In this document: positions 25,455 through 33,841 of the stretch, piece after piece
Position numbering within the stretch: position 1 is the first letter of the stretch
How the letters are laid out: each line of letters begins with the position of its first letter
Source: an uncultured Duncaniella sp.
GTDB lineage: Bacteria; Bacteroidota; Bacteroidia; Bacteroidales; Muribaculaceae
Direction: 5' to 3'
DNA length: 64,000 bases
NCBI GenBank assembly: GCA_910589485.1
Contig: CAJUSW010000001.1
Coordinates: forward strand, 62,001 to 126,000
Notes under the pieces: model-generated
What the model was told of the DNA's origin: nothing
Databases searched by the model: none
The model's input: only the letters and a program-made list of their open reading frames with translations
Position numbers and translations under genes: made by a program

Positions 25455-27482
25455 TTATGACTTGTAGTTGCGGGTCTGTACCTTGATTTCGGTATAGTTG
25501 AGAGGCTCCTTGAGAAGGATGGGCTTCTCGTTGTCGCCGGTGTACTTCCAGCAGGATACGTACATGTAATCCTTATCGTTACGAGCGGCCTCGCCGTCGG
25601 CAAGCTGATACTCCTCGCGGAAGTGTGCGCCGCACGATTCGTTACGGTTGAGGGCGTCGATAGCCATCATCTTGGCGATCACGAGGAAGTCCTCGAGGCG
25701 GAGAGCCTTCTCAAGCTCCTGGTTGAGATCGTCGGCACGACCCACGATGCGGAGGTCGGTGTAGAATTCCTTGCGTACTTCCTCTACCTCCTCGAGTGCT
25801 TTCACGAGGCTCTGGAGTGTACGGCCCATACCCACGAGGTTCCACATCACGTGGCCGAGACGCTTGTGGATCTGGTCGGGCGACTTGGTACCCTTGATAT
25901 CCATAAGTTTCTGGATGCGTGCACGCACAGCCTTCTCAGCCTCGTCAAACTCCTTGGTGTCGGTCTTGAAGTGAGGCACCTTGATCTGGTCGCTGAGATA
26001 GTTCTGCATGGTGTAGGGGATCACGAAGTAACCGTCGGCGAGACCCTGCATGAGAGCCGATGCACCGAGACGGTTGGCACCGTGGTCGGAGAAGTTGCAC
26101 TCTCCGAGAGCGAAGAGGCCCTTGACCGAGGTCTGAAGCTCATAGTCAACCCAGATACCGCCCATAGTGTAGTGGCTGGCGGGGAAGATCATCATAGGAG
26201 TCTTGTAGGGGTTGTCGTCCGAGATCATCTGGTACATGTCGAAGAGGTTGCCGTAGCGGTCGCGTACAACATCCTCGCCGAGACGGTCGATGGCATACTT
26301 GAAGTCGAGATATACGGCATTGCCGCTACCTACGCCATAACCGGCATCGCAACGCTCCTTGGCAGCGCGGCTCGCGATGTCACGGGGGCAGAGGTTACCG
26401 AATGCGGGATAACGACGCTCCAGATAGAAGTCGCGATCCTCGTCGGGGATATCGGTAGGTTTCTTCTTGCCGGCGCGGATAGCCTCGGCATCCTCCTTCT
26501 TCTTGGGCACCCAGATGCGGCCGTCGTTACGGAGCGACTCGCTCATAAGGGTGAGCTTGGACTGATCCTCGCCATGAACGGGGATACAGGTGGGGTGGAT
26601 CTGTGTGAAAGCGAGGTTGGCGAGGTAGGCACCCTTCTTGAACGCCTGGATAGCGGCCGAACCGTTGCAACCCATAGCGTTGGTAGAGAGGAAGAATGCA
26701 CGGCCATAACCACCGGTGGCAAGAACCACAGCATGAGCGGCATAACGCTCGAGCTCGCCGGTGATGAGGTTGCGCACGATGATACCGCGTGCACGGCCGT
26801 CGATGATCACGATGTCGAGCATCTCGCGACGGTTGAACGACTTAACGGTACCCTTCTTGATCTGACGGTTGAGTGAAGCGTAGGCACCGAGCAGGAGCTG
26901 CTGGCCGGTCTGACCCTTGGCGTAGAATGTACGCGATACCTGTGCACCACCGAATGAACGGTTGGCGAGCAGACCGCCGTACTCGCGGGCGAAGGGAACG
27001 CCCTGGGCTACGCACTGGTCGATGATATTGTTGGACACCTCGGCAAGACGATACACGTTGGCCTCGCGCGAGCGGAAGTCACCACCCTTGATGGTGTCGT
27101 AGAACAGGCGGTAAACCGAGTCACCGTCGTTCTGATAATCCTTAGCGGCATTGATACCACCCTGGGCTGCGATAGAGTGAGCGCGGCGGGGTGAGTCCTG
27201 GATGCAGAAATTGAGCACATTGAATCCGAGCTCGCCGAGTGTTGATGCGGCCGATGCACCGGCGAGACCGGTACCTACCACGATCACATCGAGGTTACGC
27301 TTGTTGGCGGGGTTGACGAGCTTCTGATGAGCCTTGTAGTTGGTCCACTTCTGAGCCAAGGGTCCTTCGGGGATCTTGGAGTCGATCTGGAATTCAGGAA
27401 GCTTGGAGGACTCTATATCGGCATAATCCTTCATGATGGGGGTGGAATCAATCATCCCCTCGAGGTTCTTTATGTCTGCCAT
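25455..27482 (-). CDS. sdhA: Succinate dehydrogenase / fumarate reductase flavoprotein subunit
   Basis: A 675-residue catalytic subunit carrying covalent FAD. The dinucleotide fold VVGTGLAGASAAST is near residue 68, the FAD-linked histidine is in RRAHSIAAQGGINAA, and the capping-domain and active-site segments (TQIHPTCIPVHG, ASHYTMGGIWVDYE, GECNFSDHGANRLGASAL) are intact. Length is in the range of the Bacteroidetes/epsilonproteobacterial type B enzymes, longer than E. coli SdhA. It lies 47 bp after the cytochrome gene. Confidence 0.96.
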   Translation of the reverse strand: MADIKNLEGMIDSTPIMKDYADIESSKLPEFQIDSKIPEGPLAQKWTNYKAHQKLVNPANKRNLDVIVVGTGLAGASAASTLGELGFNVLNFCIQDSPRRAHSIAAQGGINAAKDYQNDGDSVYRLFYDTIKGGDFRSREANVYRLAEVSNNIIDQCVAQGVPFAREYGGLLANRSFGGAQVSRTFYAKGQTGQQLLLGAYASLNRQIKKGTVKSFNRREMLDIVIIDGRARGIIVRNLITGELERYAAHAVVLATGGYGRAFFLSTNAMGCNGSAAIQAFKKGAYLANLAFTQIHPTCIPVHGEDQSKLTLMSESLRNDGRIWVPKKKEDAEAIRAGKKKPTDIPDEDRDFYLERRYPAFGNLCPRDIASRAAKERCDAGYGVGSGNAVYLDFKYAIDRLGEDVVRDRYGNLFDMYQMISDDNPYKTPMMIFPASHYTMGGIWVDYELQTSVKGLFALGECNFSDHGANRLGASALMQGLADGYFVIPYTMQNYLSDQIKVPHFKTDTKEFDEAEKAVRARIQKLMDIKGTKSPDQIHKRLGHVMWNLVGMGRTLQSLVKALEEVEEVRKEFYTDLRIVGRADDLNQELEKALRLEDFLVIAKMMAIDALNRNESCGAHFREEYQLADGEAARNDKDYMYVSCWKYTGDNEKPILLKEPLNYTEIKVQTRNYKS

Positions 27483-27529
27483 AATATGGTAGTGATTTTT
27501 TAATTCTTAGAAAATAATTCCAGTTGAGA

Positions 27530-28273
27530 TTATTCAGCAACGATCTCTACGACTTCCACGCTCTCCACAGCACAGTCGGATGCTGAGCAAGAGGAGTTGG
27601 CGCGCACTGTGAACACAACTGCCTGGATGATGAAAAGGGCCACTACGATGGAGGTCCACCAGCAGGCGATCTTCTTGATGCGGGGCATCCAGATGTCACC
27701 GTTCCAGCCTACAGTCTGCATCATTGACCAGAAGCCATGGTTCATGTGGAACCACAGGGCGATGAAGCCGATGATGTAGATCACGGGGGTGAGCCAGCAG
27801 GAGAAAGCGATGTCGATGAAGGCCATACCGTTGGCGGGATGAACCTCTACGCCATTGTACACATACTCCTGGCCGATGATCTCGGCGAGCTGCATTCTTG
27901 CCCAGAACTGGATAAGGTGAACCACGAGGAATGCGAGGATCACGATACCGAGCACAAGCATGTTCTTTGACGACCATTCAACGCCGGGAGCGGCTCCTGC
28001 GATTGCATAGCGGTCGGCACCACGGGCGCGACGGTTCTGCAGGGTGAGCCAGGTGGCGTAGATGATGTGAATGATGAAGAGCAGGGCAAGACCGGCCGAC
28101 GCTACGAGAGCATACCAGTTGGCACCCAGGAATTCGCACACGGCATTATAGCCTGCAGGCCAGAAGAGCGCGACACCATTCATCAGACAGTGAAACGTGA
28201 CAAATAGGACAAGGCAAGCTCCGGTGAGTGCCATCACAAACTTGCGTCCTATAGATGAGCATGTTAACCACAT
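27530..28273 (-). CDS. sdhC: Succinate dehydrogenase / fumarate reductase cytochrome b subunit
   Basis: A 247-residue membrane anchor with five hydrophobic helices, the single-subunit type B form that binds two haems and exchanges electrons with menaquinone. Haem-ligand candidates are the histidines in VTFHCLMNG, FIIHIIYA, VVHLIQFW and LWFHMNHGFW. The C-terminal tail is short and acidic with two cysteines (SCSASDC). It is transcribed first in the order C-A-B, which is usual for this class, and has a leader of about 125 bases. Confidence 0.94.
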   Translation of the reverse strand: MWLTCSSIGRKFVMALTGACLVLFVTFHCLMNGVALFWPAGYNAVCEFLGANWYALVASAGLALLFIIHIIYATWLTLQNRRARGADRYAIAGAAPGVEWSSKNMLVLGIVILAFLVVHLIQFWARMQLAEIIGQEYVYNGVEVHPANGMAFIDIAFSCWLTPVIYIIGFIALWFHMNHGFWSMMQTVGWNGDIWMPRIKKIACWWTSIVVALFIIQAVVFTVRANSSCSASDCAVESVEVVEIVAE

Positions 28274-28355
28274 AGTAGTGTTGAGTAAAAATTAAATATT
28301 TAATGATTAGTTGTTATTCCGAGTGTGTTCCCGGCCACGGATATGCCCATAGCAT

Positions 28356-28388
28356 GGCTCCATGGCCCTACCGCCCATGGCCGGAGCC
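28356..28388 (-). other. Hairpin in the sdhC leader
   Basis: GGCTCCATGG and CCAT(GGCC)GGAGCC can pair with a small bulge inside the leader of the sdh transcript. It is GC-rich in an otherwise AT-rich leader. Whether it regulates the operon is unknown. Confidence 0.35.
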
Positions 28389-28405
28389 ACGCGCTATTTT
28401 TATTG

Positions 28406-28437
28406 CAAAGATAGTGCAAATTGAGTTCACTTACAAT
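28406..28437 (-). promoter_or_regulatory. Promoter of sdhCAB
   Basis: On the minus strand ATTG (28437-28434), 20 bases and TATCTTTG (28413-28406, followed by C). The start would be near 28402. Confidence 0.6.
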
Positions 28438-28497
28438 ATTTAAAGAAATTTTTCCTTATTTATTCCTAAATAGAGACACGATAATCGGATTTTTAGT

Positions 28498-28505
28498 TAA
28501 TTTTG
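28498..28505 (+). promoter_or_regulatory. -7 box of plsC
   Basis: TAATTTTG lies 37 bases before the ATG. No clear -33 element is seen. Confidence 0.45.
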
Positions 28506-28542
28506 TGCCACAGTAGCCACCCTTCACTCCATACATAAGGTC

Positions 28543-29280
28543 ATGCTTATACTCTACCGCGTTTATCAGATACTTATTTTCTGCCCAGTCATTGTCATCT
28601 GGACCATCATCACAGCTCTCGCCACAGTCATAGGCTCGGCTCTCGGTGCCGGCCGATGGTGGGGTTTCTATCCCGAGGCGCTGTGGGGCCGTGTGTTCTG
28701 CTGGCTCGCTTTCGTGAAAGTGTCGGTCAAGGGGCGCGAGAACATCAACCCCGACACCTCCTACGTGTTCGTGGCCAACCATCAGGGCGCCTACGATATT
28801 TTCTCGCTCTTCGGCTACCTGGGACATAACTTCCGGTGGATGATGAAGGAGAGCCTGAGGAAAATCCCGTTTGTGGGATGGGCATGCCGTGCGGCCGGAG
28901 AGATATTTGTGGACAATTCGTCGGTGAGCGCGACGCGCCACACCATGGAGGAGGCCGAGAAGCAGTTGCGCGGAGGCATGTCACTGACAGTGTTTCCCGA
29001 AGGCGCCCGCACATGGGACGGCAACATGCGGCGTTTCAAGAAAGGGGCCTACCGCCTGGCCGTGGAGTTCAACCTCCCGGTAGTACCGGTCACCATCGAC
29101 GGTGCGTTTGACGTACTGCCCCGCTTCAAGTTCCTCCCCAAGCCGGGACATATAAAACTCACCATCCACAAGCCCATCCCTCCCACCACTGACGGACACG
29201 ACCTGTCGGCCCTCATGGAGATGAGCCGTGAAGCCATTGCCTCGGCCCTGCCCGAGCGCCCATCCTCACCCCGTCGATAA
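28543..29280 (+). CDS. plsC: 1-acyl-sn-glycerol-3-phosphate acyltransferase
   Basis: A 245-residue membrane-associated enzyme that adds the second acyl chain to make phosphatidic acid. An N-terminal membrane helix (LIFCPVIVIWTIITALATVIGSAL) precedes the acyltransferase domain. The catalytic HX4D is in NHQGAYDIFSLF, and the glycerol-phosphate block is in FPEGARTWDG; VVPVTIDGAFDVLP is the fourth family block. Length is standard. It diverges from sdhC and converges on rpiB. Confidence 0.93.
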   Translation: MLILYRVYQILIFCPVIVIWTIITALATVIGSALGAGRWWGFYPEALWGRVFCWLAFVKVSVKGRENINPDTSYVFVANHQGAYDIFSLFGYLGHNFRWMMKESLRKIPFVGWACRAAGEIFVDNSSVSATRHTMEEAEKQLRGGMSLTVFPEGARTWDGNMRRFKKGAYRLAVEFNLPVVPVTIDGAFDVLPRFKFLPKPGHIKLTIHKPIPPTTDGHDLSALMEMSREAIASALPERPSSPRR

Positions 29281-29324
29281 CGGCAGAATCAGTACGCCTC
29301 TCTCCCCCGCGCAATTAATGATAC

Positions 29325-29370
29325 AAAAAAGGATCTGTGTCTCACACATTGTGGCACAGATCCTTTTTTT
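29325..29370. terminator. Bidirectional terminator between plsC and rpiB
   Basis: A 9-bp stem, GGATCTGTG with CACAGATCC, is extended by an A run on the left and a T run on the right, so each strand has a U tail. Confidence 0.92.
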
Positions 29371-29412
29371 ATCCCCTGACGGGGCATTATAAATCAGTCT
29401 TTTATCTTCCGG

Positions 29413-29865
29413 TTACTTCACAGGGATCTTCTCGATACGCTTCTGGTGACGGCCTCCGTCAAACGGAGTTGCGAGGAATTTCTCCACAATATTTATTGCG
29501 GTTACGTTGTCAATGAAACGGGCCGGAAGCACGAGCACATTGGCATCATTGTGACGGCGCGCGAGTTCGGCGAGCTCGACGGTCCAGCACAAGGCGGCGC
29601 GTATCCCCTGATGCTTGTTGAGGGTCATGCCAATGCCGTTGCCCGAACCACACAGGGCGATACCGGGATAGCACTGACCATCCTCCACTGCCTGAGCGCA
29701 GGGATGAGCATAGTCGGCATAATCGCAACTGTCGGCCGAGAAGGTGCCGAAATCCTTAAACTCTATTTCCTGGGCCTCGAAATACCCCTCAAGGAGCATC
29801 TTCATCTCATAGCCCGCATGATCACTGCAGAAAGCAACCGGCACTCCCGGCTTGATTATTGACAT
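29413..29865 (-). CDS. rpiB: Ribose-5-phosphate isomerase B
   Basis: A 150-residue enzyme of the pentose phosphate pathway interconverting ribose-5-phosphate and ribulose-5-phosphate. CSDHAGYEMK near the N-terminus, YADYAHPCAQAV, the anion-binding loop CGSGNGIGMTLNKHQGIRAALC, and RRHNDANVLVLPARF are all family hallmarks, and the cysteine in ALCGSGNG is at the catalytic position. Length is normal. It stands alone between two terminator or spacer regions. Confidence 0.95.
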   Translation of the reverse strand: MSIIKPGVPVAFCSDHAGYEMKMLLEGYFEAQEIEFKDFGTFSADSCDYADYAHPCAQAVEDGQCYPGIALCGSGNGIGMTLNKHQGIRAALCWTVELAELARRHNDANVLVLPARFIDNVTAINIVEKFLATPFDGGRHQKRIEKIPVK

Positions 29866-29942
29866 AGTAGATATAAATAAGGTATATTTAATAGGTAAAA
29901 TAGTATTTATCGTATTTCCGTGAGGAGTTCAGCCCCCTGGGA

Positions 29943-30488
29943 TCAATCCATCTCGTCCATATCGGCATCATCGCCCATGTCGTCCGATGAATACTTGATC
30001 TGGTTGAGCGGGCGCATGAGATTGACCACCTTCTGGCTCCAGAACGATGCGAAATCGTCGCGCACGGCTATCAGCGCGTCGTTCACACGCGATTCGGGAG
30101 CGTCGCGCACCACCGAGATGAAGTTGTAGAGTTCCTGAAATATGTCACACAACCCCTCGGCCACACTCGCACGTATGGGTGTGTCGGAATACTTCATATC
30201 CTCCTCAAACACTTCGAGATACACATCGTCGGCGCCAAGCAGTTCCTCGATAGCCATGCGCACCGACTCGTAATAATCCTCATCGAGATAATTGTCGAGA
30301 TAAGCCTCATCCTCGTCGAGCGACGGATTGGGCTTCAGATCGGAAGCCGTGACATACAGCCTCGGGAGCAACCTTATCATCTCATTGACAAAACTCCTGG
30401 GGTCGGCGACGTCACGCACACTCTCCATCATGGAGCAGTACTCGTTGCTCAACGCCACAAATGCAAGCGAATTAGGGCTTAACGACAT
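29943..30488 (-). CDS. DUF5063 family protein
   Basis: A 181-residue acidic, helical cytosolic protein. It opens MSLSPNSLAFVALSNEYCSMM and has FVNEMIRLLPRLYVTASDL, which I recognise as the Bacteroidetes DUF5063 family of unknown function. An aspartate/glutamate-rich stretch (DEDEAYLDNYLDEDYYE) and an acidic tail (DDMGDDADMDEMD) stand out. Its start overlaps the end of nadD by 17 bases, so it is probably translated from the same message. No function can be assigned; linkage to nadD is the only clue. Confidence 0.85.
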   Translation of the reverse strand: MSLSPNSLAFVALSNEYCSMMESVRDVADPRSFVNEMIRLLPRLYVTASDLKPNPSLDEDEAYLDNYLDEDYYESVRMAIEELLGADDVYLEVFEEDMKYSDTPIRASVAEGLCDIFQELYNFISVVRDAPESRVNDALIAVRDDFASFWSQKVVNLMRPLNQIKYSSDDMGDDADMDEMD

Positions 30489-31053
30489 ATAGATTATTGG
30501 TTTTTATGTATTCGTAGACTCCCTGCGGGAGAAAATATCTCATATCTTTGCCTCTGGCTATGGCTTTGCGTATAAACGAACTCGATATATCGGCCATGGG
30601 AGCGTTAACCACCTCCACATTGTCGTCATATATCGTGCCGAGCTGATATCCGGGGCGCGGATACACCACCACTCCGAAATCATTGATAATCTCCTCACTG
30701 TCCTTCCACTGATTGAAAATCTTCCAATTGTCAGCCCCGATTATGAGCTTGAAGGAATGTCGGGAATAGCGCTTGGCCAGATAGCGGAGCGTATTTATGG
30801 TATAGGACGGCCGTGGCATCGACAGCTCGATATCGCTCACCAGTATCCCCTCGGCATCCTTAAGAGCAATGTCGAGCATCTTGAGCCTGGTGACATCGGG
30901 AATGAGGTCGGTGGTGTTGGATTTCAGCGGATTGAGAGGCGACAGCATAAGCCACACCTCGTCAAAGCCCTCAAACTGTTTCAGATAGCTCGCGAGCATC
31001 ACGTGTCCTATATGCACCGGATTGAATGATCCGCCTAAAACTCCTATTTTCAT
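30472..31053 (-). CDS. nadD: Nicotinate-nucleotide adenylyltransferase
   Basis: A 193-residue enzyme joining ATP and nicotinate mononucleotide in NAD synthesis. The nucleotidyltransferase signature GGSFNPVHIGHVMLA is at the N-terminus and ISSSFIRKAI, the second ATP motif, is near the C-terminus. SMPRPSYTINTLRYL and IIGADNWKIFNQWKD are also family blocks. It overlaps gmk by four bases (its ATG lies in the gmk 3' end) and DUF5063 by 17 bases, indicating translational coupling. Confidence 0.95.
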   Translation of the reverse strand: MKIGVLGGSFNPVHIGHVMLASYLKQFEGFDEVWLMLSPLNPLKSNTTDLIPDVTRLKMLDIALKDAEGILVSDIELSMPRPSYTINTLRYLAKRYSRHSFKLIIGADNWKIFNQWKDSEEIINDFGVVVYPRPGYQLGTIYDDNVEVVNAPMADISSSFIRKAIARGKDMRYFLPQGVYEYIKTNNLYVVKP

Positions 31054-31622
31054 CGGCCTGTAAATTCTTTAAGTATGCGCGATACATTGTCGATGGCCTC
31101 CATGAGATCATCGTTGACCACAGTGTGGTCAAACTGAGGCGCATAGCTGATCTCAAACTCGGCACGTGCCACCCTTTGGTCGATAGCCTCGGCCGTCTCG
31201 GTGCCTCTACCCTCGAGACGCAGACGCAGGGCCTCGACAGACGGTGGCTTGATGAAAATGCTCACGGCCTCATGGCCATACATCCTCTTCACATTCACTC
31301 CGCCCTTCACATCTATGTCGAGCACCACATTGTGCCCCTCGTCGACTATGCGGGCAATCTCGCTTTTCAGCGTCCCGTAGTAACGGCCCGGATACACCTC
31401 CTCATACTCCACGAATTCATCGGCCGAGATAGCCTTGCGGAACTCCTCGTCAGTGAGGAAATAATAGTTCACGCCATGCTTCTCCCCCTCGCGTGGCTGG
31501 CGGTTGGTGGCCGATACCGAAAAACGCATGTCCACCTCGCCACGATTGAGCAAGGCATTTATTATCGTTGACTTTCCGCAACCCGAGGGTGCGGATATAA
31601 TTATAACCTTTCCTTTAGCCAT
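31050..31622 (-). CDS. gmk: Guanylate kinase
   Basis: A 190-residue enzyme converting GMP to GDP. The P-loop SAPSGCGKSTIINALL, the GMP-binding SVSATNRQPREGEKHGVNYYF and the segment VLDIDVKGGVNVKR are all intact. Length is typical. It follows yicC by 11 bases and overlaps nadD by four. Confidence 0.96.
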   Translation of the reverse strand: MAKGKVIIISAPSGCGKSTIINALLNRGEVDMRFSVSATNRQPREGEKHGVNYYFLTDEEFRKAISADEFVEYEEVYPGRYYGTLKSEIARIVDEGHNVVLDIDVKGGVNVKRMYGHEAVSIFIKPPSVEALRLRLEGRGTETAEAIDQRVARAEFEISYAPQFDHTVVNDDLMEAIDNVSRILKEFTGR

Positions 31623-31633
31623 ATCTACTGGTG

Positions 31634-32509
31634 TTATAGCACGTTGAGCACCTGTTCCTTGATCTGCTCCAGCTCATCCTTCATCTGCACCACCAGGCGC
31701 TGCATGTCCGAGTGATTGCTCTTGGATCCCAGCGTGTTGATCTCGCGGCCCATCTCCTGGGCTATGAAACCGAGTTTCTTGCCCTGAGCACCCTCGGCGT
31801 TCATTGTGTCCATGAAGTAAACCAGGTGCTGGGCCAGGCGCTGCTTCTCCTCGGTGATGTCAAACTTCTCGATGTAGAAAAACAGTTCCTGCTCCAGTCG
31901 AGAGCGGTCATAGTCGACCCCATTGAGTTTGGTCAATCCCTCCTCCATGCGGGCTCTCACCTTAGCGGTTCTTTCGCCCTCATACTGAGGCACCTTGGCC
32001 AACAGAGCCGATATATTGTTCACCCTCTCGGCAAAGAAAGTCTCGAGCTTCTCGCCCTCGACACGACGGTAGGCAGTGAGCGCCTCCAGAGCCTCGCGGA
32101 GAGCCGACATCGCGGCTGTCACCTCCGAATCGTCAGCCTCCATAGGCTGCTCCACATGAAGCGTGTCGGGGAAACGGAGCAATGTGCCGAACCAATCGGC
32201 CGGCTCCGGTATGCCCAGCTTGTCTATGGCATCCTGTATCTGCTTCTTGTAAGCCTCCATGGCCGCCACATTAACAGCCTGGGAGGTCTCCCCTCCTCTC
32301 GACTCTACGGTCACTGACAGATCAATCTTTCCACGGACCAGCGCGTCGGCTATCACCGCACGCATCTCCAGTTCATGCTGACGCAACGACGCAGGGATGC
32401 GTGTGGCGATGTCAGCCTGCTTGGAATTTAACGACTTGATTTCAATGGTGACTTTCTTGCCCGGAAATTCTTTGACCGACTTTCCGAATCCTGTCATGGA
32501 GTACAACAT
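31634..32509 (-). CDS. yicC: YicC family endoribonuclease
   Basis: A 291-residue cytosolic protein. The N-terminal block MLYSMTGFGKS and the C-terminal block GKKLGFIAQEMGREINTLGSKSNHSDMQ are the two signatures of the YicC/YloC family, now described as RNA-cutting enzymes. Linkage to gmk directly downstream is the usual bacterial arrangement. It is the first gene of a four-gene run (yicC, gmk, nadD, DUF5063) with very tight spacing. Confidence 0.93.
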   Translation of the reverse strand: MLYSMTGFGKSVKEFPGKKVTIEIKSLNSKQADIATRIPASLRQHELEMRAVIADALVRGKIDLSVTVESRGGETSQAVNVAAMEAYKKQIQDAIDKLGIPEPADWFGTLLRFPDTLHVEQPMEADDSEVTAAMSALREALEALTAYRRVEGEKLETFFAERVNNISALLAKVPQYEGERTAKVRARMEEGLTKLNGVDYDRSRLEQELFFYIEKFDITEEKQRLAQHLVYFMDTMNAEGAQGKKLGFIAQEMGREINTLGSKSNHSDMQRLVVQMKDELEQIKEQVLNVL

Positions 32510-32669
32510 AGCTTTTACCGATCTAAGAGGTGAACGCGCGCTCGCGCATAGTGATTATCGCGCGTAATATTATTAAGATACAAAAGTATAAAAAGTTCCA
32601 ATATATAGGGACAGAAAATCTAAAAAATCGGCCTTCTCAATAATTTTTTTGAAGAAAATTTCAAAAGCT

Positions 32670-32701
32670 CTTGCGAGATTGGCGCATATTTACTAACTTT
32701 G
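32670..32701 (+). promoter_or_regulatory. Promoter of tRNA-Ser
   Basis: CTTG (32670-32673), 20 bases and TAACTTTG (32694-32701, followed by C); the start is near 32706, about ten bases before the tRNA. Confidence 0.8.
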
Positions 32702-32716
32702 CACTCGCAAACCACA

Positions 32717-32801
32717 GGAAAGATGGCAGAGTGGTCGATTGCGGCGGTCTTGAAAACCGTTGAGGGTCACACCTCCGGGGGTTCGAATCCCTCTCTTTCC
32801 G
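32717..32801 (+). tRNA. tRNA-Ser (anticodon UGA)
   Basis: The 85-base cloverleaf has acceptor GGAAAGA pairing with TCTTTCC and discriminator G. The anticodon loop CTTGAAA reads UGA, a long variable arm (TGAGGGTCACACCTCC region) marks a class II serine tRNA, and the T arm has GTTCGAATC. CCA is not encoded. Confidence 0.95.
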
Positions 32802-32809
32802 CTGAAAAA

Positions 32810-32840
32810 GCTGTAAGTCACCGACTTGCAGCTTTTTTTT
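32810..32840 (+). terminator. Terminator of tRNA-Ser
   Basis: A 10-bp stem, GCTGTAAGTC with GACTTGCAGC (one G-U pair), is followed by eight T residues. Confidence 0.92.
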
Positions 32841-32949
32841 CGTATGGAGTGATGAGAACCCCGGAAGTTCGGTTTGCGCCTACCAACCTCGCCCACATTT
32901 CGCCTCCACGACGCGACATTATCGCACCTTTTCGGGCTGATTCATGTGT

Positions 32950-32957
32950 TACCTTTG
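32950..32957 (+). promoter_or_regulatory. -7 box of the basic hypothetical gene
   Basis: TACCTTTG followed by C lies 77 bases before the ATG at 33034. The -33 region has only a T run. Confidence 0.45.
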
Positions 32958-33033
32958 CGACAGATATAAACGATGCGGCTATCACGGCACCGCACCGCCC
33001 CCACTGTCTCACCAAAACCATCACCATCACGCC

Positions 33034-33501
33034 ATGAAGAACAATCAGCTCCCCATTTCGGCAAAGGCTTATGCCCGTTTCGTCACCCGCATCGAAACCG
33101 CCCTCGCCGACTCCCCCACCTGCATCACAGCCATGAGAAACGCACTTGACCGCTATCTCGCAGGAGACACCTCCGTCGCCGACACGCTCCCTACGCATCT
33201 GAGGACCGCCTTCCTTTTCCTACGCCACGAAATCGACACCGCCATCGAGCGTTCGCGTCGAGCCAGAGAGCGCGCCCGCATGCGTCGTGAGATGATCGCT
33301 TCCCGACCGGCCTCCCTCTCACCGATCACCACCGATATTAATAACGACAACGCCGACGACTCACCCATCGACGGGAACGCGACCGGCTTCCGGCTCTCGC
33401 GCTCACAGCGCAGGGAGCAACAGCGCAACGTCCATAGGATCTCAAACAAAAAGCGCAACAAAAGACTATGCCCGCTCCCATCAAAAAGCACATCGAAATA
33501 A
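33034..33501 (+). CDS. Small basic hypothetical protein
   Basis: A 155-residue protein I do not recognise. The N-terminal 75 residues look folded and helical (SAKAYARFVTRIETAL, MRNALDRYLAGD, LRTAFLFLRHEIDTAIERSRRARERARMRR). The rest is low-complexity and ends in a strongly basic tail with Arg/Lys clusters, suggesting nucleic-acid or ribosome contact. The ATG at 33034 was chosen because an earlier in-frame start at 32944 falls upstream of the inferred transcription start and would add a His-rich, Pro-rich stretch. It lies alone between tRNA-Ser and the PUL. No signal peptide is present. Confidence 0.6.
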   Translation: MKNNQLPISAKAYARFVTRIETALADSPTCITAMRNALDRYLAGDTSVADTLPTHLRTAFLFLRHEIDTAIERSRRARERARMRREMIASRPASLSPITTDINNDNADDSPIDGNATGFRLSRSQRREQQRNVHRISNKKRNKRLCPLPSKSTSK

Positions 33502-33656
33502 TAAACAATCAAAACGCCATCTGTTTCTGACATAAGCGTCCTCAAAACTGCCATCAGGCTACAATAACCCGCCTCATCACCGTCCGAAATCACGCGAAAA
33601 TAGTTATATTTTAAAAGATTAAACACCCATCTGAAGCATCTGTAGGGTATATTTCG

Positions 33657-33695
33657 AGGGGTAAAATTTAGTCAACAGGGGTATTTTTAGGTCAA
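33657..33695 (+). promoter_or_regulatory. PUL operator upstream of susC (tandem repeat)
   Basis: Two 19-base direct repeats 20 bases apart: AGGGGTAAAATTTAGTCAA (33657-33675) and AGGGGTATTTTTAGGTCAA (33677-33695). The second ends 69 bp before the -7 box TACATTTG. Related pairs precede three other PUL promoters. A dimeric AraC-type activator would fit the two-turn spacing. Confidence 0.75.
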
Positions 33696-33763
33696 TTATC
33701 AATATGCCCGGTTTTTCGACCACGTTTGGATTAAATTTCCGTTAACTCCGTTTTGGATATGTT

Positions 33764-33771
33764 TACATTTG
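33764..33771 (+). promoter_or_regulatory. -7 box of susC, no -33 element
   Basis: TACATTTG followed by C. The bases 20 upstream (cgtt) do not resemble YTTG, consistent with a promoter that needs an activator. Confidence 0.65.
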
Positions 33772-33841
33772 CACTCACAGTGACTACATCACACAAAAGA
33801 GACTATAATTTTAATCTTTTACATTTATTAATTAACCAACC

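Larger units (their letters stand above)
33502..33841. other. Upstream region of susC
   Basis: Non-coding. The left half is AT-rich without recognisable content. The right half holds the tandem operator (33657-33695), the -7 box (33764-33771) and a leader of about 65 bases. Confidence 0.6.

Noticed and set aside
25623..26876. 417-codon open frame antisense to sdhA
   Set aside because: The sdhA frame has every catalytic motif; the opposite frame has none and arises from GC bias.
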